In this document: one piece after another, positions 41,701 to 53,780 of the stretch
Layout of the letters: every line of letters starts with the position of its first letter
Position numbering within the stretch: position 1 is the stretch's first letter
Source: Mesorhabditis belari
Lineage: Eukaryota > Nematoda > Chromadorea > Rhabditida > Rhabditidae
NCBI GenBank assembly: GCA_958450365.1
Contig: CAUEEP010000938.1
Location: 620,001 to 684,000, forward strand
DNA: 64,000 bases
Reading direction: 5' to 3'
Position numbers and translations under genes: made by a program
Notes under the pieces: generated by a model
What the model was told of the DNA's origin: nothing
What the model saw: only the letters and a program-made list of their open reading frames with translations
The model's database searches: none

Positions 41701-44093
41701 TCCAGTTTGACTTAGCTGAGATTTCCCATGTCTAGCTAACTAGAAAAGTACGATTCTTTGAACTTATCTGACTATGAGAAGTTGCTATTCGATTAGCAAT
41801 GAGCTTAGAGTGTCAGCAATGAGCTTAGAGTGTCAGCAATAAGCTTAGAGTGTCAGCAATAAGCTTAGAGTGTCAGCAATGAGCTTAGAGTGTCAGCAAT
41901 GAGCTTAGAGTGTCAGCAATAAGCTTAGAGTGTCAGCAATGAGCTTAGAGTGTCAGCAATGAGCTTAGAGTGTCAGCAATAAGCTTAGAGTGTCAGCAAT
42001 GAGCTTAGAGTGTCAGCAATAAGCTTAGAGTGTCAGCAATGAGCTTAGAGTGTCATAAAACAGGTATTAAATCGCTAATAATCAGGGTTTTTACATGTTC
42101 TTCTGAAGAAAATCGACTCAAAATAATCCACTTTTTACATATTTTAAAACTCACATAGCATGTGTGAGTATTCCTCGATCTTTAGAAGATGAGTAGACAA
42201 TGAGCGAGACACGGGTGTAACAAATTGACATTGTGGCAACGGGAAAGACGATCAACAAAAGCATCTGGAAAGAGTACAAATGTCATTTCATATTTAGACC
42301 ATTGCTAAATGCATATTTAGAGCAATGTTCTATTGCTGAATATTTTGATTTGTACTCATCTAATCTATTCTTAAAAGCTTTCAATCATTCGAATTGAGAA
42401 CTTCAAATCAATAAATGCAATTACTATTATATTATTTTGAAGCTTATCTAGCTCTTGATCGAATTAGCTAGCTTATCTAGCTTATCTAGCTCTTGATCAA
42501 AGACTCACTTGATAGATTGCATAGTATTTATTGAGTTCCAGTCTATCATGCCCGAAAAGTGTGAAATTCGCCGGAAAACGCCGCGCGCACCAATGCACTT
42601 TCCCGCCTTGATTCTGAAAATTGTGCTTATAAGAAAATAAATTAGTATAAAGCGAGCAAGCAAAGAAAAAAAAAAGATCAAAGCTGTCTTTTCGTTGGCA
42701 ATTTTTTTGAAAGCAGAACACTGATTGTTTCATTTAAAACTTCTACCCATTTTTGTGGATGCGCCAATGTGGCTATGGTTGGCTGGAATGAGAAAATTGA
42801 GAACTTAACAATTTTGAGAGAAAAAATAGTACTTGATAGTCGATTCGAATCGCTGTCGGAATGGCAAGTATCGCGGAGAGAAGCCAAATCAGAAGAATCA
42901 CTTTTTTTGCGCGTCCAATCGACGAAAGCCACATGTTTCGCATTGGATAAGCGATTGCTAGGAATCTAAAGAATTTCGTTGTAGGTATTTCCTCTAGTCA
43001 CCTAAATTGCTCAAATCTTGAAAACCGCTTATCAGAACCTATCGATGTGGGGTCGGAAAATGTAGCTGGTGATGAGATCTAGTGGGGGGATTAGAGTATT
43101 GAGTTTCTGGGAAAACTTTGAAGGCGGTAAATAGTCATCAACTCGGCTCTAGAGGAAAGACAGGTGCTAGAGGAAAGACGATGACTGCGAGAATTCCTAA
43201 GTGAGCTTGGTAGAAACGATTGTACTCTGGCAAAAGCTAATCAATCCTCATTCTCGAAGTAAACGAGAATTTCTTTAGTATTGCTAAAGAAATTCTTTGT
43301 GAGTAATACTTTTTAAGAATTTCTTGCTTAGTGAAAAGCGACCGTTCTCTTTTCTGAATTCTCTTTTCCGAACATCGAACCTCTCAAACGAGATCATCGT
43401 CATCGTGAGCACTGAACAAAAACAGGTGAATTGTTGAATGTAGTGCACCGAATAGCACGCGAATCTTCCCATAAACCACTCGTGAGACATGTACTTGACA
43501 AACTGGAAATCGAAGCTAAAATGACTAGCAGACAGTTGTGTGACTGACCATGATCGGCACACAAAACCAAATGAGGCAAAGATCGGCGGTGGAGAGCGAG
43601 GCAAGGAAAACATTGGTGACATTGCGCATTCGCTTGAAACGATTCACCACAAAGATCACCAACGCATTTCCGATTGTGCCCACCTGAAATGCCCTAGTTA
43701 AGGCCCTAGTTAAGGCCCTAGTTCTCATCAATATTCCGTTCTTCTGCGTTTTGGAAATGGAAATTAAAGAACTTAACTAATAAATAACTTTACCAGAAAA
43801 ACGACGAGATAAATGAGCGCAGGGATCATGATTTCCATCCAATCGACTCTCATAAATGGTTGAGGACAAACGTTAGCACAAATCTAGAAGAGCCTTCTTT
43901 GTTTTCCGCATTTCACTTCACTTATTTTCTTTACCGGCAAATAGGTGTGCAGAATTCGTGAGCAATTGCAATCTTTTTCATCAAAAACCATAATCGATGT
44001 CGATCCATTAAAGTCGATTTGATCTAGATAATCTTGATCCGCTGTATCACTTCTTTGATTCACTGAATAGCATGTCGGATCCTCGTCACCCAT
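35759..44093 (-). CDS. class A (rhodopsin-like) neuropeptide-type GPCR
   Basis: Sixteen exons, high to low: 44093-43935, 43883-43794, 43683-43549, 43502-43381, 42965-42833, 42782-42747, 42613-42509, 42264-42155, 41340-41256, 38420-38349, 38307-38247, 38010-37922, 37394-37290, 37048-36936, 36269-36177, 35918-35759; about 555 residues. The N-terminus has glycosylation sites NGS and NCS. Hallmarks: TM1 GTIGNALVIFVVN, TM2 NVFLASLSTADLCL, TM3 ending ISFERFLAIAYPM (ERF in place of DRY), an ECL2 cysteine (VHWCARRF), TM5 LLIVFPVATMSICY, TM6 VVMYTVCWLPTI, TM7 SCINPICYAFIS (NPxxY). The cytoplasmic tail is Ser/Pro-rich with repeated RSPT motifs. These features fit G-protein signalling at the plasma membrane in response to a peptide; the ligand cannot be told. 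The tail between 36936 and 36269 is uncertain: two more splice-bounded segments (near 36640-36590 and 36465-36420) could be alternative exons but do not keep phase. Confidence 0.85.
37145..37228 (-). pseudogene. tRNA-Arg-like sequence
   Basis: On the minus strand, GTGGTGTAATGGATAGGAGT (D-arm), an anticodon arm TTGTTTCCGAAACAA whose loop would present CCG, and GGGTTCGATCCCTT (T-arm). An extra ~20 bases separate the anticodon and T arms, and the acceptor does not close. Probably a tRNA-derived SINE in a GPCR intron. Confidence 0.5.
37545..37856. repeat. inverted repeat, ~125-bp arms, in a GPCR intron
   Basis: Bases 37545-37662 recur in reverse complement at 37737-37856 with few mismatches (core AAAATAGAAGGATTGGTGCT). 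The loop is about 70 bases. Present between exons 12 and 13 of the GPCR. Confidence 0.8.
38030..38246. repeat. CTTCTTCAAGA-type minisatellite, copy A
   Basis: Irregular 9-15 bp units of CTTCTTCAAGAG or CTTCTTCAAAAAG that run straight into the donor site of GPCR exon 11. It is the sister of the larger array at 39745-40372. Confidence 0.9.
38791..38885. mobile_element. truncated hairpin element (ATATGTCGTAGCCG family)
   Basis: TATATGTCGTAGTCGATGAA through GATTTCAGCCGAAGAAGTCT matches the palindrome at 35503. The second arm survives only in part (CCTTCTTCGGCTAGCCGATG). Confidence 0.75.
39043..39650 (+). mobile_element. deleted mariner element
   Basis: The ends TTAGGGTGGTGCAAAAGAAA and the exact inverse TTTCTTTTGCACCACCCTAA at 39631-39650 are flanked by TA on both sides (39041-39042, 39651-39652). 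The length of 608 bp is half that of a full mariner. It is in the large GPCR intron, opposite in strand to the gene. Confidence 0.9.
39225..39611 (+). pseudogene. mariner transposase N-terminal remnant (HTH_48)
   Basis: It starts MVEQKFVLRAALLSKF at 39225 and is interrupted near 39272 by tandem TTTGGTTCCTTATCTCTTT units. It resumes as the paired helix-turn-helix region (CAFGDGSLSLRQCQTWFQRF, then GDETLEDYERGSRPEVV). The whole DD34D catalytic half is deleted, so it cannot move itself. Confidence 0.85.
39745..40372. repeat. CTTCTTCTTCAAGA minisatellite, copy B
   Basis: About 45 units of mostly 14 bp (GACTTCTTCTTCAA), with GAGCTTC variants, in the intron between GPCR exons 9 and 10. Confidence 0.95.
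40374..40408 (-). pseudogene. partial copy of GPCR exon 11 (TM6)
   Basis: ACTTACTGATAGTCGGCAAC and the following CAACAAACGGTGTA are identical to 38241-38274, the donor site and end of the TM6 exon. The copy includes the GTAAGT donor but lacks the rest of the exon and its acceptor. Confidence 0.85.
40936..41115. repeat. 9/10-bp tandem repeat ATTGTAAGC(A)
   Basis: About 19 units, with CATTGTAAG and CAATTGTAAG alternating, in the large GPCR intron. Confidence 0.95.
41804..42054. repeat. 20-bp tandem repeat, ~13 copies
   Basis: The unit AGTGTCAGCAATGAGCTTAG with a single G/A polymorphic site (ATGAGC or ATAAGC) is otherwise essentially identical between copies. In a GPCR intron. Confidence 0.95.
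42984..43195. mobile_element. MITE with GAACCTATCGATGTG core, copy 2
   Basis: The core ACCGCTTATCAGAACCTATC, GGTCGGAAAATGTAGCTGGT matches 22940-23020. The ends are degraded; TTTCCTCTAGTCACC replaces the expected left end. It lies between GPCR exons 4 and 5. Confidence 0.7.
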
Positions 44094-44170
44094 TTCTATT
44101 TCTGCAAATTTGACATGAGAAAATGGAAAATTTCAATCCGAAAATGGGAAATTTCAATCCGATTCAAGAA

Positions 44171-44469
44171 CTAGAAGAGGAAATCATTATGCACAAGGAC
44201 CACAAACAAAAGGTATGCCAATCCTCCAAAAGGTATGCCAATCCTCACATCAAAGTCTAGCTTGTCAATTTTAGCTTCACGAATTATTGGAAAAACAATC
44301 TCACAATCAGAACAATCAATCAACGCCCACCAATCAATAATTTTTTCGCAATCTCCCACGATGCTATGGCAAATTTCACCTTTGTCTCTTCGCCGATTAT
44401 CTCTAAAATTTTGTTTACAAAAAAGAAATTGTTCTTCTCTGCTTGTAGACAAAATTTCATAGCAATCAG
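44171..44469 (-). CDS. possible last exon of an unknown upstream gene, Cys-rich with hydrophobic tail
   Basis: After a strong acceptor (TTTTCTCTTAG, minus strand) the frame runs 299 bases to a TAG at 44171. It encodes DCYEILSTSREEQFLFCKQ..., then cysteines in ICHSIVGDCE and IDCSDCEIVF, and ends in a hydrophobic FGGLAYLLFVVLV followed by HNDFLF. That is the layout of a secreted or GPI-anchored/membrane-anchored domain, but no family is recognised. It ends 70 bases before the GPCR acceptor at 44102 on the same strand, so it could be the upstream gene of an operon. Joining it to the GPCR by its GTGAGG donor hits a stop at once. Upstream exons are not visible; they would fall in the homopolymer block. 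Confidence 0.4.
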
Positions 44470-44504
44470 CTAAGAGAAAACAAAGATGCAATTACGGTAC
44501 TGGA

Positions 44505-44645
44505 CAAAAAAAAAAAAAGGGGGGCTCCCCCTATATTTTTTTTTTGGGGGAAATTAGAAAAAAAAAATAAAGAAAAATTTTTATATTTTAAATTTAAATT
44601 ATTTTTTTTTTTTTTAAAAAAAAAACAAAAACAAAACCAAACCAC
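44505..44645. other. low-quality homopolymer block
   Basis: Made almost only of A, T, G and C runs (e.g. AAAAGGGGGGCTCCCCC). It interrupts the left end of the MITE at 44646: ACTGGACA is present on both sides of it. Looks like failed consensus rather than biology. Confidence 0.8.
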
Positions 44646-44879
44646 CCCCCACTGGACAATGAAATATCATATTTGAAAAAAGATCGTCACTTTCGCGCGT
44701 CTGTAACTCCTTTGTCTTTGAGTTTAAACTATTAGCGCTAGACATTTTCTGAAAGCTCGTTTCAAGGGCTACACAATGGTAATATTAATATTTAGAAATA
44801 GGGTAAATACAAGGGAGTTACAGAGGCGCGAAAGGGACGATCTTTTTTCAAATATGATATTTCATTGTCCAGTAGTGTA
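44646..44879. mobile_element. MITE of the CACTACTGGACAATG family, copy 2
   Basis: ACTGGACAATGAAATATCAT on the left and TATTTCATTGTCCAGTAGTG on the right. About 90 percent like 5727-5961 by eye. Confidence 0.85.
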
Positions 44880-46077
44880 GGTTCGGGTTAGTTTGACATT
44901 TCTAGTTTGACAGTGTTTGTTAAAAGTTGAAAGAAAATCAATAAAATTGACATGAGAACGTTAGAAAACTTTTCAAGAATGTTTCCAAGAATATCCAGCG
45001 AAAACAAATTGATGAGACACATCACTTGAAGTCTAGGCCTTTCTCCTGTCTTTCCAGTATCCACCCATGTAATTACTTTTATTGAATGAATTCAAAATGA
45101 CAACTCTTCCTTATTTTTACATTCCATTCCCAAAAAAGAAAAATTTTCGTCTCAAAGTTTGATTTGGTTAACTTTAAAAGTTGAGGAGTTGATTTTAAAC
45201 TTTAAAAGTTGAGTTAACTTTAAAAGTTAATCAACTTTAAAAGCATCAGATGAAATGAATAACGTTATCTTAAAACGAAGAAGCAAAAGAAAAGAAAAGA
45301 TCAAGTAAAGGAAATCTGTAGAAAGTTCGAATCTTTATTTATCCAGTTAATTCAGGTCAGAGTCCGTTCAGAAGCCGGATACAAGCCTAGAGCCAAGTCT
45401 CGCCGGGTCCAAGTCTCACCTAGCTTCTGACCTTTCCATTTTATCCAACAAGCCAAAATCTCAAAGTATGAACTGTAAAAATCAATACCCCAGAAAATAT
45501 TATTATTTAAGCCACTCCAAGTCAAGTAAATAGGCAAAAAAATCATCTGAGATCATCTCTTGGCTAATCCTCGGATTTGTGGAGGTAGAAAGATTTAGGG
45601 AAAAGAAAAATAAGCCTGATCTATGAGAGAAAGTATTTTGAAACAAAACGGATTTATCTAATTGAACTTATTTCTCTTTTTTTTTGCCGTGACTTGTCTC
45701 AAAGATTTTTGGGATATGTTTACTTGAGAAGGGAAAGAAATTAGAAGAAGATTGAGGCAATTTGTTAAGAAGGGAAAGGCGGTGAAGAGAGATTCATTCA
45801 ATCTTATCCTGCGTCTTCCTCTAAAATATTCTAACGTTAAAGAACTTTATTCTAGCGATGTAAGAATTCAATTTTGAATCAGAAGAAGTAGAAGTAGTAG
45901 AAGTAGAAGTAGAAAGTTGAAGTAGAAAGTAGAAGTTGAAGTTGAAGTTGAATAGTTTTGGGTTACAAATTTTACAATTAGATATCTTTAATTGATCGTT
46001 TATAGCTTCTAAAGCTTCTAAAGAGAGCTTAATCTTAAATTTGGCCTAAATCTGTAAATCACAAGCATAATAAAAAA
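44880..46077. other. gene-free stretch
   Basis: No gene. Bases 45890-45955 carry an AGAAGTAG/GAAGTTGA microsatellite. Confidence 0.4.
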
Positions 46078-47060
<983 letters not shown>

Positions 47061-50000
47061 ATGTAAATTCTTAAAGCTAATGCACTGATTAACATATAAA
47101 TATCAATTTGCATAGGTTGTTCTTGAAAGGAAAGCCTAGATGAATGGATTCTAATGCTAATTATTCTACTTAAATGAAAAGTATTAAGAAAACTGGGAAG
47201 ATTCTTACAAGGATAGATAATTTGAATTATTTCAACACTTATAAATCAATGTCTTTTCCCTGGATATTCATTTTTTTTACACAAATGCCTCATCTCCGCT
47301 AATTTCCGTTGAAAATGAGAATCTTTTGAGACAACAATCGGTAGTAGTTGAAATTTTCTTCTAGAAAATAAAAGCAATAGAAAGTATAAAAGCAGTATAG
47401 AGCTTTATCTTGTTAAGCTATTGCCAGAAAATCAATATCTTTGTGTTAAATGATATTCAGTGAACGGATGAGTTCATGCAGAAATGAGAAGATCTTCAAG
47501 AAGAGAAGAGAAAAGGGAAAGGAATCCCTTTGACTTCAGTCAATCCGATGAAATAAAAGAAATAAAAGAAAAAAGACAAAGGGAATCTTTCTCAGATATC
47601 AACATTCATGTAGTATTCAGAGAAGAATCTAAAGAAAAGTAATGGAGGAAATGAAGGAAATGAATCTTGAGGAAGTATTTTATGGAATATCAACAAAAAG
47701 ATATCATTTCAGAAATCAAGGCAAAGCTTCTTATGAGTCTATGAGGTGATAGCATTGTGCTTTGTTTGCAAAAGATTCTTCTTTTGCAAAGATCTTCATA
47801 ATGCTGCTAATTATCTTGCAAACTTTGATTAGTTCTCACATATCCATATGAGCTGCTGGAAAATGTGTAGTCTGGATTGTTCTGAAACCATTTTTCCGTC
47901 TAGGTCTAAGATAGAGGCAAGACCAAGACCAGACCAGTTGCTGGCATGATCCACAAAAGTCCTTGAGTACGCCAGAAGCCAAGACTGGATCTGGTTCTGG
48001 CCTTGTTCAGCCCTAGACTCTAGCGCTCAGCTCCGAGCCAGAAGCTTTGTCAGACCCAGATTCTAGCCTGACTTAACTCCAGTTTGGCTTTACTGTAGGT
48101 AAAGCCAAACTGGAGTTCTGTGATGAGTATGAGGTCTGCCAGGTAGAAGTTTAATCAAGTATAGCCAAGCCTTGGCTTATAGACCTTAGTGGCCGGTTGG
48201 AAGATCTCTATTGTAAGCTTTAGCTACAGTATTACTTGTACATTCTTAACACGAAATAGTTGCAAGGATGTCAACTGAATATGGAATGACTTCAACAACA
48301 ACTATTGAACTATTGAATAGTGAGCATTTAAAGTTCAAAAGCTTTTTACGGTTCATTTCTCACTTAAAACTCTAAAGCACAAAACTTGTTACTATCAATA
48401 GTCGATTTGTACTAAATGATGCGAGAAAAGATTGATTATTACAAGAAAAGAAAAAGAGAGTAAACGGTTGGATGCATTACTTGAAAAGAAGAGATATCAA
48501 GGGACAAATTGGCTCATTTAGAGGGTGGATGTGAATTTGGAATTAGATCCGATTTGGATTGAGAAAGATGAGTTGTAGGTGAGAAGCTATAAAGATTTTT
48601 AGCTGATTTTTAGCTTTAGCTTACGAGAGTTAGTCATCCGTTAGTCAGTCATTAGTCAGTCATCATTAGGTAAATGCTTGGCTTTGAGTTAAAGGCTTAT
48701 TTAGCATTGAACAAAGAACTGGTTAAGCAATTTGATAGTTTAGAATATAGAAGAAAGCTCAATATAGAAGAAAAGCGTCCAGATCTGTGGCTACAATTGT
48801 CTAGTTTGTGAACTATTCTTCTAAAAGCTACTTACTCCAACTTATTGTCTCAGTTTTTCCCCACAAATTCTTGGAAGCATTCCCCAGATCGCCAAAAAAG
48901 ATTCAGATCAAAGTAAATCGTAGAAATGTTTTCAATTTTCTTCAAAAGATAGACTTAGGGGTCTTCCTCGACCGCTCTAATCCCGTGACGGATTCTCCTC
49001 TTCAACCAATCGATTCACTTGGATTTCTATGTCCACAAGAAAGATATTTAATACCAAGAAAAATAAGCGAAAAGAGATTATCACAAGCGTTTTTTTTATT
49101 AATCGTCTCCAAGGAGGCCAATCAGTTTCTTTTCTCAAACTCTTCCCCTCACTTTTCCTATCTGCATGTCTACCGGGGATTATCAATCCCATCCTTGGGT
49201 TTTTTGAGTCCACGGAAATGAATTTATGAGTTTGGTGGGAAATATTGCTGAAAGTCCAATTCGAGGGGAAAGGGATGACTTGGAATATGGAAGTCCCATA
49301 GTGAAGCACGAAAAATGGCCAAATGAGTGTTCAAAGGAGTTTGGTTGATCTCGATCGACTAAACTAAATGTTATTAAAACACAAAACCCACTTGAGTGAA
49401 CTGAAAATGAGATTAGAAGTGATAGAAAGTAATCAATAGGCACGTTGGAGTAAGAATTACCGGAAGCAGTGCTATTGCCTAGGAGTAGCGCCATTAACGA
49501 GACAGTTTCGTTTGATATTTTCATAGCACATCTTTGAGCTACAACTACATGAGATAGTTAATAAGAATTTGCCCAATTGCGATGGGTTGAGCTTTGTGCG
49601 TAAGAAAGTAAAGAAGTTTAAGCTCTACTGGCCTAGTTTAATGAAGTCTAAATGAGACTTTATTAGACTTTCTTAAATTCCAAAGAGTACTAAATACAGA
49701 ATATCGTTAGATGAAATTAAAAGTGGTAGAAGTTGGGTTGATTGGTCTGTAGAAGAAACTTGGCTTGGCAGTAGAAGAGTTGAAAGTGGATCTATGAGCT
49801 AAGTGGATCTATGAGTTGATCGTTGGGCTGGTTCAGGATTACGAGTTGCTCTTTTCAAAAGCAAAGAGCCATTCGGAATGAACTACGATTGACTACGTTA
49901 GACATGAAAGTCAAGTATTTAAAAAACTCCTCAACACAAAAGAACAATTCAGTGGATTGGTCTTGGATAGGTGGAATTGAAAGAAGAGGAAAATCGAGAG

Positions 50001-51956
50001 GAGATCGGAGGAGAGTTGCCGGGGGAGTAATTCGATTCTCTTCTCCTTGACTCCAACGATTATTCCCGGGGTTTTTTTTCTTCTTTTTATTTCTTTTTTG
50101 AGACTTCATTCCTTGGAATCGCCTCCTTTTCATCTATTGGACCAAAAAACTCATACTAATAGAGGAATTCACAAGTATGAGTGAAAGAAAATTGGGGAAA
50201 AGAGGAAAGGAAGCAATGGAATGAAGTGAACAAGGAGAGGAAAACATTTTAATTTTGAAAAGAAATGAAAAGGTTAAGAAAAGGAGTTATTTTAAAGCTA
50301 AAGCAGTTACAGTAAGCTGTTATCTTTTTGAAATCAATAGAGGAAAAGAGAAAAAGAAGCGATGGAATGAAGTGAACAAGGAGAGGAAAACATTTTAATT
50401 TTGAAAAGAAATGGAAAGGTTGAGAAAAGAAGTATTTTTAAAGCTAAAGCAGTTACAGTAAGCTGTTATCTTTTTGAAATCAATCTGAAATCAATCTAAA
50501 ATCAATCTGAAACCAATCTGAAATCAATGTACAGCAATCTAATGTTATGTTAGAGATTATTTTTAGCCAAACTTCAATACTTTTCTTGTACATAAATCTC
50601 ATAATTCTCTTTTTTTGATGAGTTGAGGCTGTTGATGCGGTGAAATTTCCGAGAAATTGAGCAAATATGGTGACAAAATGAGTACTTTTATCATTCTGAT
50701 GAATCACCAACAGTTTACCAGAGACTTTGATCAAGAAATAGTTTAGCAAAATGAATCTCTTGTGCTCTTGTGCCTTCAAAGAACTCAAGTAAAATGCTCA
50801 AAAATCTCTGTGATTCAAAAATGACATGTTTCACTTTAAAAAAAAAAACTTCTTTTTTCTTCTGTTTCTTTTCTTTTCACTCGATCGCCTTTTCGGGAAG
50901 TGTCATTCTTTGTGTTTTCTCTCGAAGAACCAAGAATTCACTCACAAATTGAACTCTCCATTGTTGCCCATTTTATCCTTCCATCCTTCCAGAATTCTAC
51001 GCCTTCTTTTAAACATCAAGTTAGCGAGGGAGGAGAGCATGTGATAGACTTGTTTCATGGCTAAGTCAAGAAAAAAAAGAGCTTAGCACTTGTGGTTTTT
51101 CACAAATAAAGTGCTTGTTAAAATGTCAAATTGTCAATTTTATCAATTTTTGAAAACTATCTCTAATTTTGCATTGCATCTATTCAAAATCAGATTATTT
51201 CCTTTTCCCGATCAAATAATTAAAAAACAGAGATCATTTGGCATGAGAAAGGGATTATTGTTCAACAATTAACAATCGGATTGCACGAATTCCCCTGTTG
51301 AAACCGGTGACTCTTCTCAAAAAAGCACAAGAGCCATTCCCCGGTGTAATGAGACCATTCTAAATTTCTCTCCTTGCAAATAAACTTAGCATAAACATGA
51401 TTTCATTGCCCCACTCACATAATCCATTCCATCAGCCCATTTCCATTGATTTCCATTCAACGAGAGCTCATGTGGATTCGGGGTTGTCACTCCTAAAGCA
51501 AACCCCTTTTTCGACTCAACAATTTCTCTCAACTTCCAGAATTGAAAACCTTTTCATTGCTGTCTTTTGTGCAAGTGAGATCAAGAGATCGCATCTAGGC
51601 TAATCAACTAAACAAGTTTGGCTTCAAATAGAAGTAACTTCTCTTAAAGCATCCATTAACCGGTGCGCCAATGGCTGTATCTTGTGCTGAGTCGTAGCCA
51701 TTCGGGCAAAGACAGTTTGCTGAAAGCTATTTCATTTCCGGTCAAATTTTTAAATATTCTGGTCTATTCTTAATGGTAACATTCACCTTCACACTTCAAT
51801 TTGATCAGACACGCCGTCTGATCAAATTGAAGTCACTCCATCAATGTAATATCCAGCCGACGCTATCTCATTCAGCCACGATCCCGGTTGGCTGTGTTGA
51901 CTGCTGTTGACTGTTGTTGACAATGTTAACTGAAATTTGGCTTGAAGTGTAAAGCA
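47061..51956. other. long stretch without a supportable gene
   Basis: A perfect 19-bp hairpin lies at 48075-48117 and another 18-bp one at 51793-51833. A ~110-bp direct repeat (GATGGAATGAAGTGAACAAGG ... AAGCAGTTACAGTAAGCTGTT) is at ~50215-50330 and ~50360-50475. The most gene-like part is 48977-49524, with long overlapping frames on both strands; on the minus strand an acceptor near 49252 opens into KSLRKETDWPPWRRLIKK. No family is recognised and start or phase cannot be fixed. Confidence 0.35.
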
Positions 51957-52232
51957 TTTACTGTAATACTGTAATAGTACCCCATCCCCATAATGACGGT
52001 GCGGAGTGTTGCGTAGTCTAGCTTTGAACGCGTTTTTCTCGACACTGATTTATGCTACAGTGTTCGTTTGAATATCAAAAAATAGCTGAAATTCAGAGCT
52101 ATTTTTTGATACCAAAGATGCATTTTTTGAAAGTACGGGTGCTTTGAAAAGCAATGAAATACTAAAAAACTTTTGCGACTACGCGACTGTACGAGGGGAG
52201 GGTGGGGTACTATTAAAGTATTTACGGTAGCT
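51957..52232. mobile_element. MITE with TACTGTAATAC / GTATTTACGGTA ends
   Basis: The left end TACTGTAATAGTACCCCATC and the right end GGTGGGGTACTATTAAAGTA then TTTACGGTA are inverted. Inner inverted blocks (AAAAAATAGCTGAAATTCAG / AGCTATTTTTTGAT, centre ~52080) give a second-level hairpin. A related half is at 59230-59392. Confidence 0.7.
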
Positions 52233-53780
52233 TCTTGCCAAGACGAGAAATCGACAGATCCCATGCTGATGACGGTGAATTGAGTCTTCGGGAAAGCGGA
52301 GAGATATTTCGCGGCCGTGTTCACATCAACTTGTCACTAAATGCAATTCGTTCATTTGTTTCTGTTTTTCACAAACTGTGTGACCAATATCAAAAGGATC
52401 GAATCGTAATTTCTCTCTGAAACTCCCCGACCACATTGTACAAGCCGAGAATCGCTTGTCGGCTGTGATCTAAACAATGTTGGCTTGGCTGTGATTTCTA
52501 AAAGATCTCATGCCATTAATTTATTGTAATTCGATGGGGTTACTGTATCATTTGTTCGAAATTTCGCCCACTCTTCAATCCACATCATCCTAAATGATTT
52601 TGTTGTTCGTATTGCATTAAACCATCGTATTGATTACAAATTTCGGGCAAAATTGAACAGTATTGGACTCCACGAAACTGATTGATTGCTTAAGCCTGAA
52701 CTATTTGATAAGTACAGAAAAAAGCTAGATAAACGAGCTAGATAAACGGGTTTCCGGTAACATTTGATAAGTACACTCAGCAAAGAGTTAAATAAGCCGA
52801 TTTCCTGTAAGATCTCACCATTAGATTCCATCGAAATGTAGTAATCCAAAGATTTCAGACTCAAATAGGATAAATAAGTTTCAAGAAATTGAACAGTATT
52901 GGACTTCACGAAACTGATTGATTGCTTAAGCCTGAACTATTTGATATACCTATAGAAAAACCTGAAGGATATTGGTTAATTTTAGAGATGTTTTGATCTA
53001 AATCACACCAGTAACCATTTGTGGATCGCCTTGATAATTCGTCGAGTCGACAACGATTGCCGTATGGTATCTACACGGCGACACGGCACCTGATCCAATT
53101 GTGCATTTTGTTCAAACTGATAACTATCAATCCCAAATATTGAACACATAAATAGAGAAAAGCAAAAAGAATAAAGATTTCATTTCTAGAGTTGTCGGAT
53201 TTCCTTCTGAGTGATCCCAAAAGAACAGATATGAAAACTAATAAGAAACAAGAGGACCACCGTTTTTTAGTCATTCTTTTTGGACTCAAGCCTCTGATTC
53301 GGCTTCTGTCTTGTTGAGCTTGTCTTACAGCAAGCTTGACGAACAAAAAGTCGGTCAAGCATGACTCTGGCTTTGTCTAGGTGAATCAGAGTAGGCCCTA
53401 GCTAATGGCATTTTATGCAAACAGCATTTTATTGCTAACAGCATTAACAGCATGCGAACAGCTAACAGCAATTTATCCTCTAATCTATAACGTATTGTTT
53501 ATTTATTTCTAACTTTAAAGGCTTTGTGAATCGTGTGATTTTTAGTTTGAGTTATCAGTTTGCACAAAATGCTGTGGTCGATGAAGGAGAAGAGAGGAGA
53601 GATCTCTCAGGGGAATACCCATCCCTTCCCTCTTTCCAATACTTCTTGGATCCCAAAAGCTTCCCAATCTTTTTCTCTTCTTCGTGGTCATCGCAAGTGA
53701 CAAATTCTCGTCGATCTCTTTCCTTTACCCAAAAAAAACAAAAACTCCAAACTTTCTATATACCCAGAAAAAAAAAGTCT

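Noticed and set aside
48808..49221. 137-codon plus-strand frame
   Set aside because: Overlaps an equally long minus-strand frame; no family motif, no convincing splice partners on plus.
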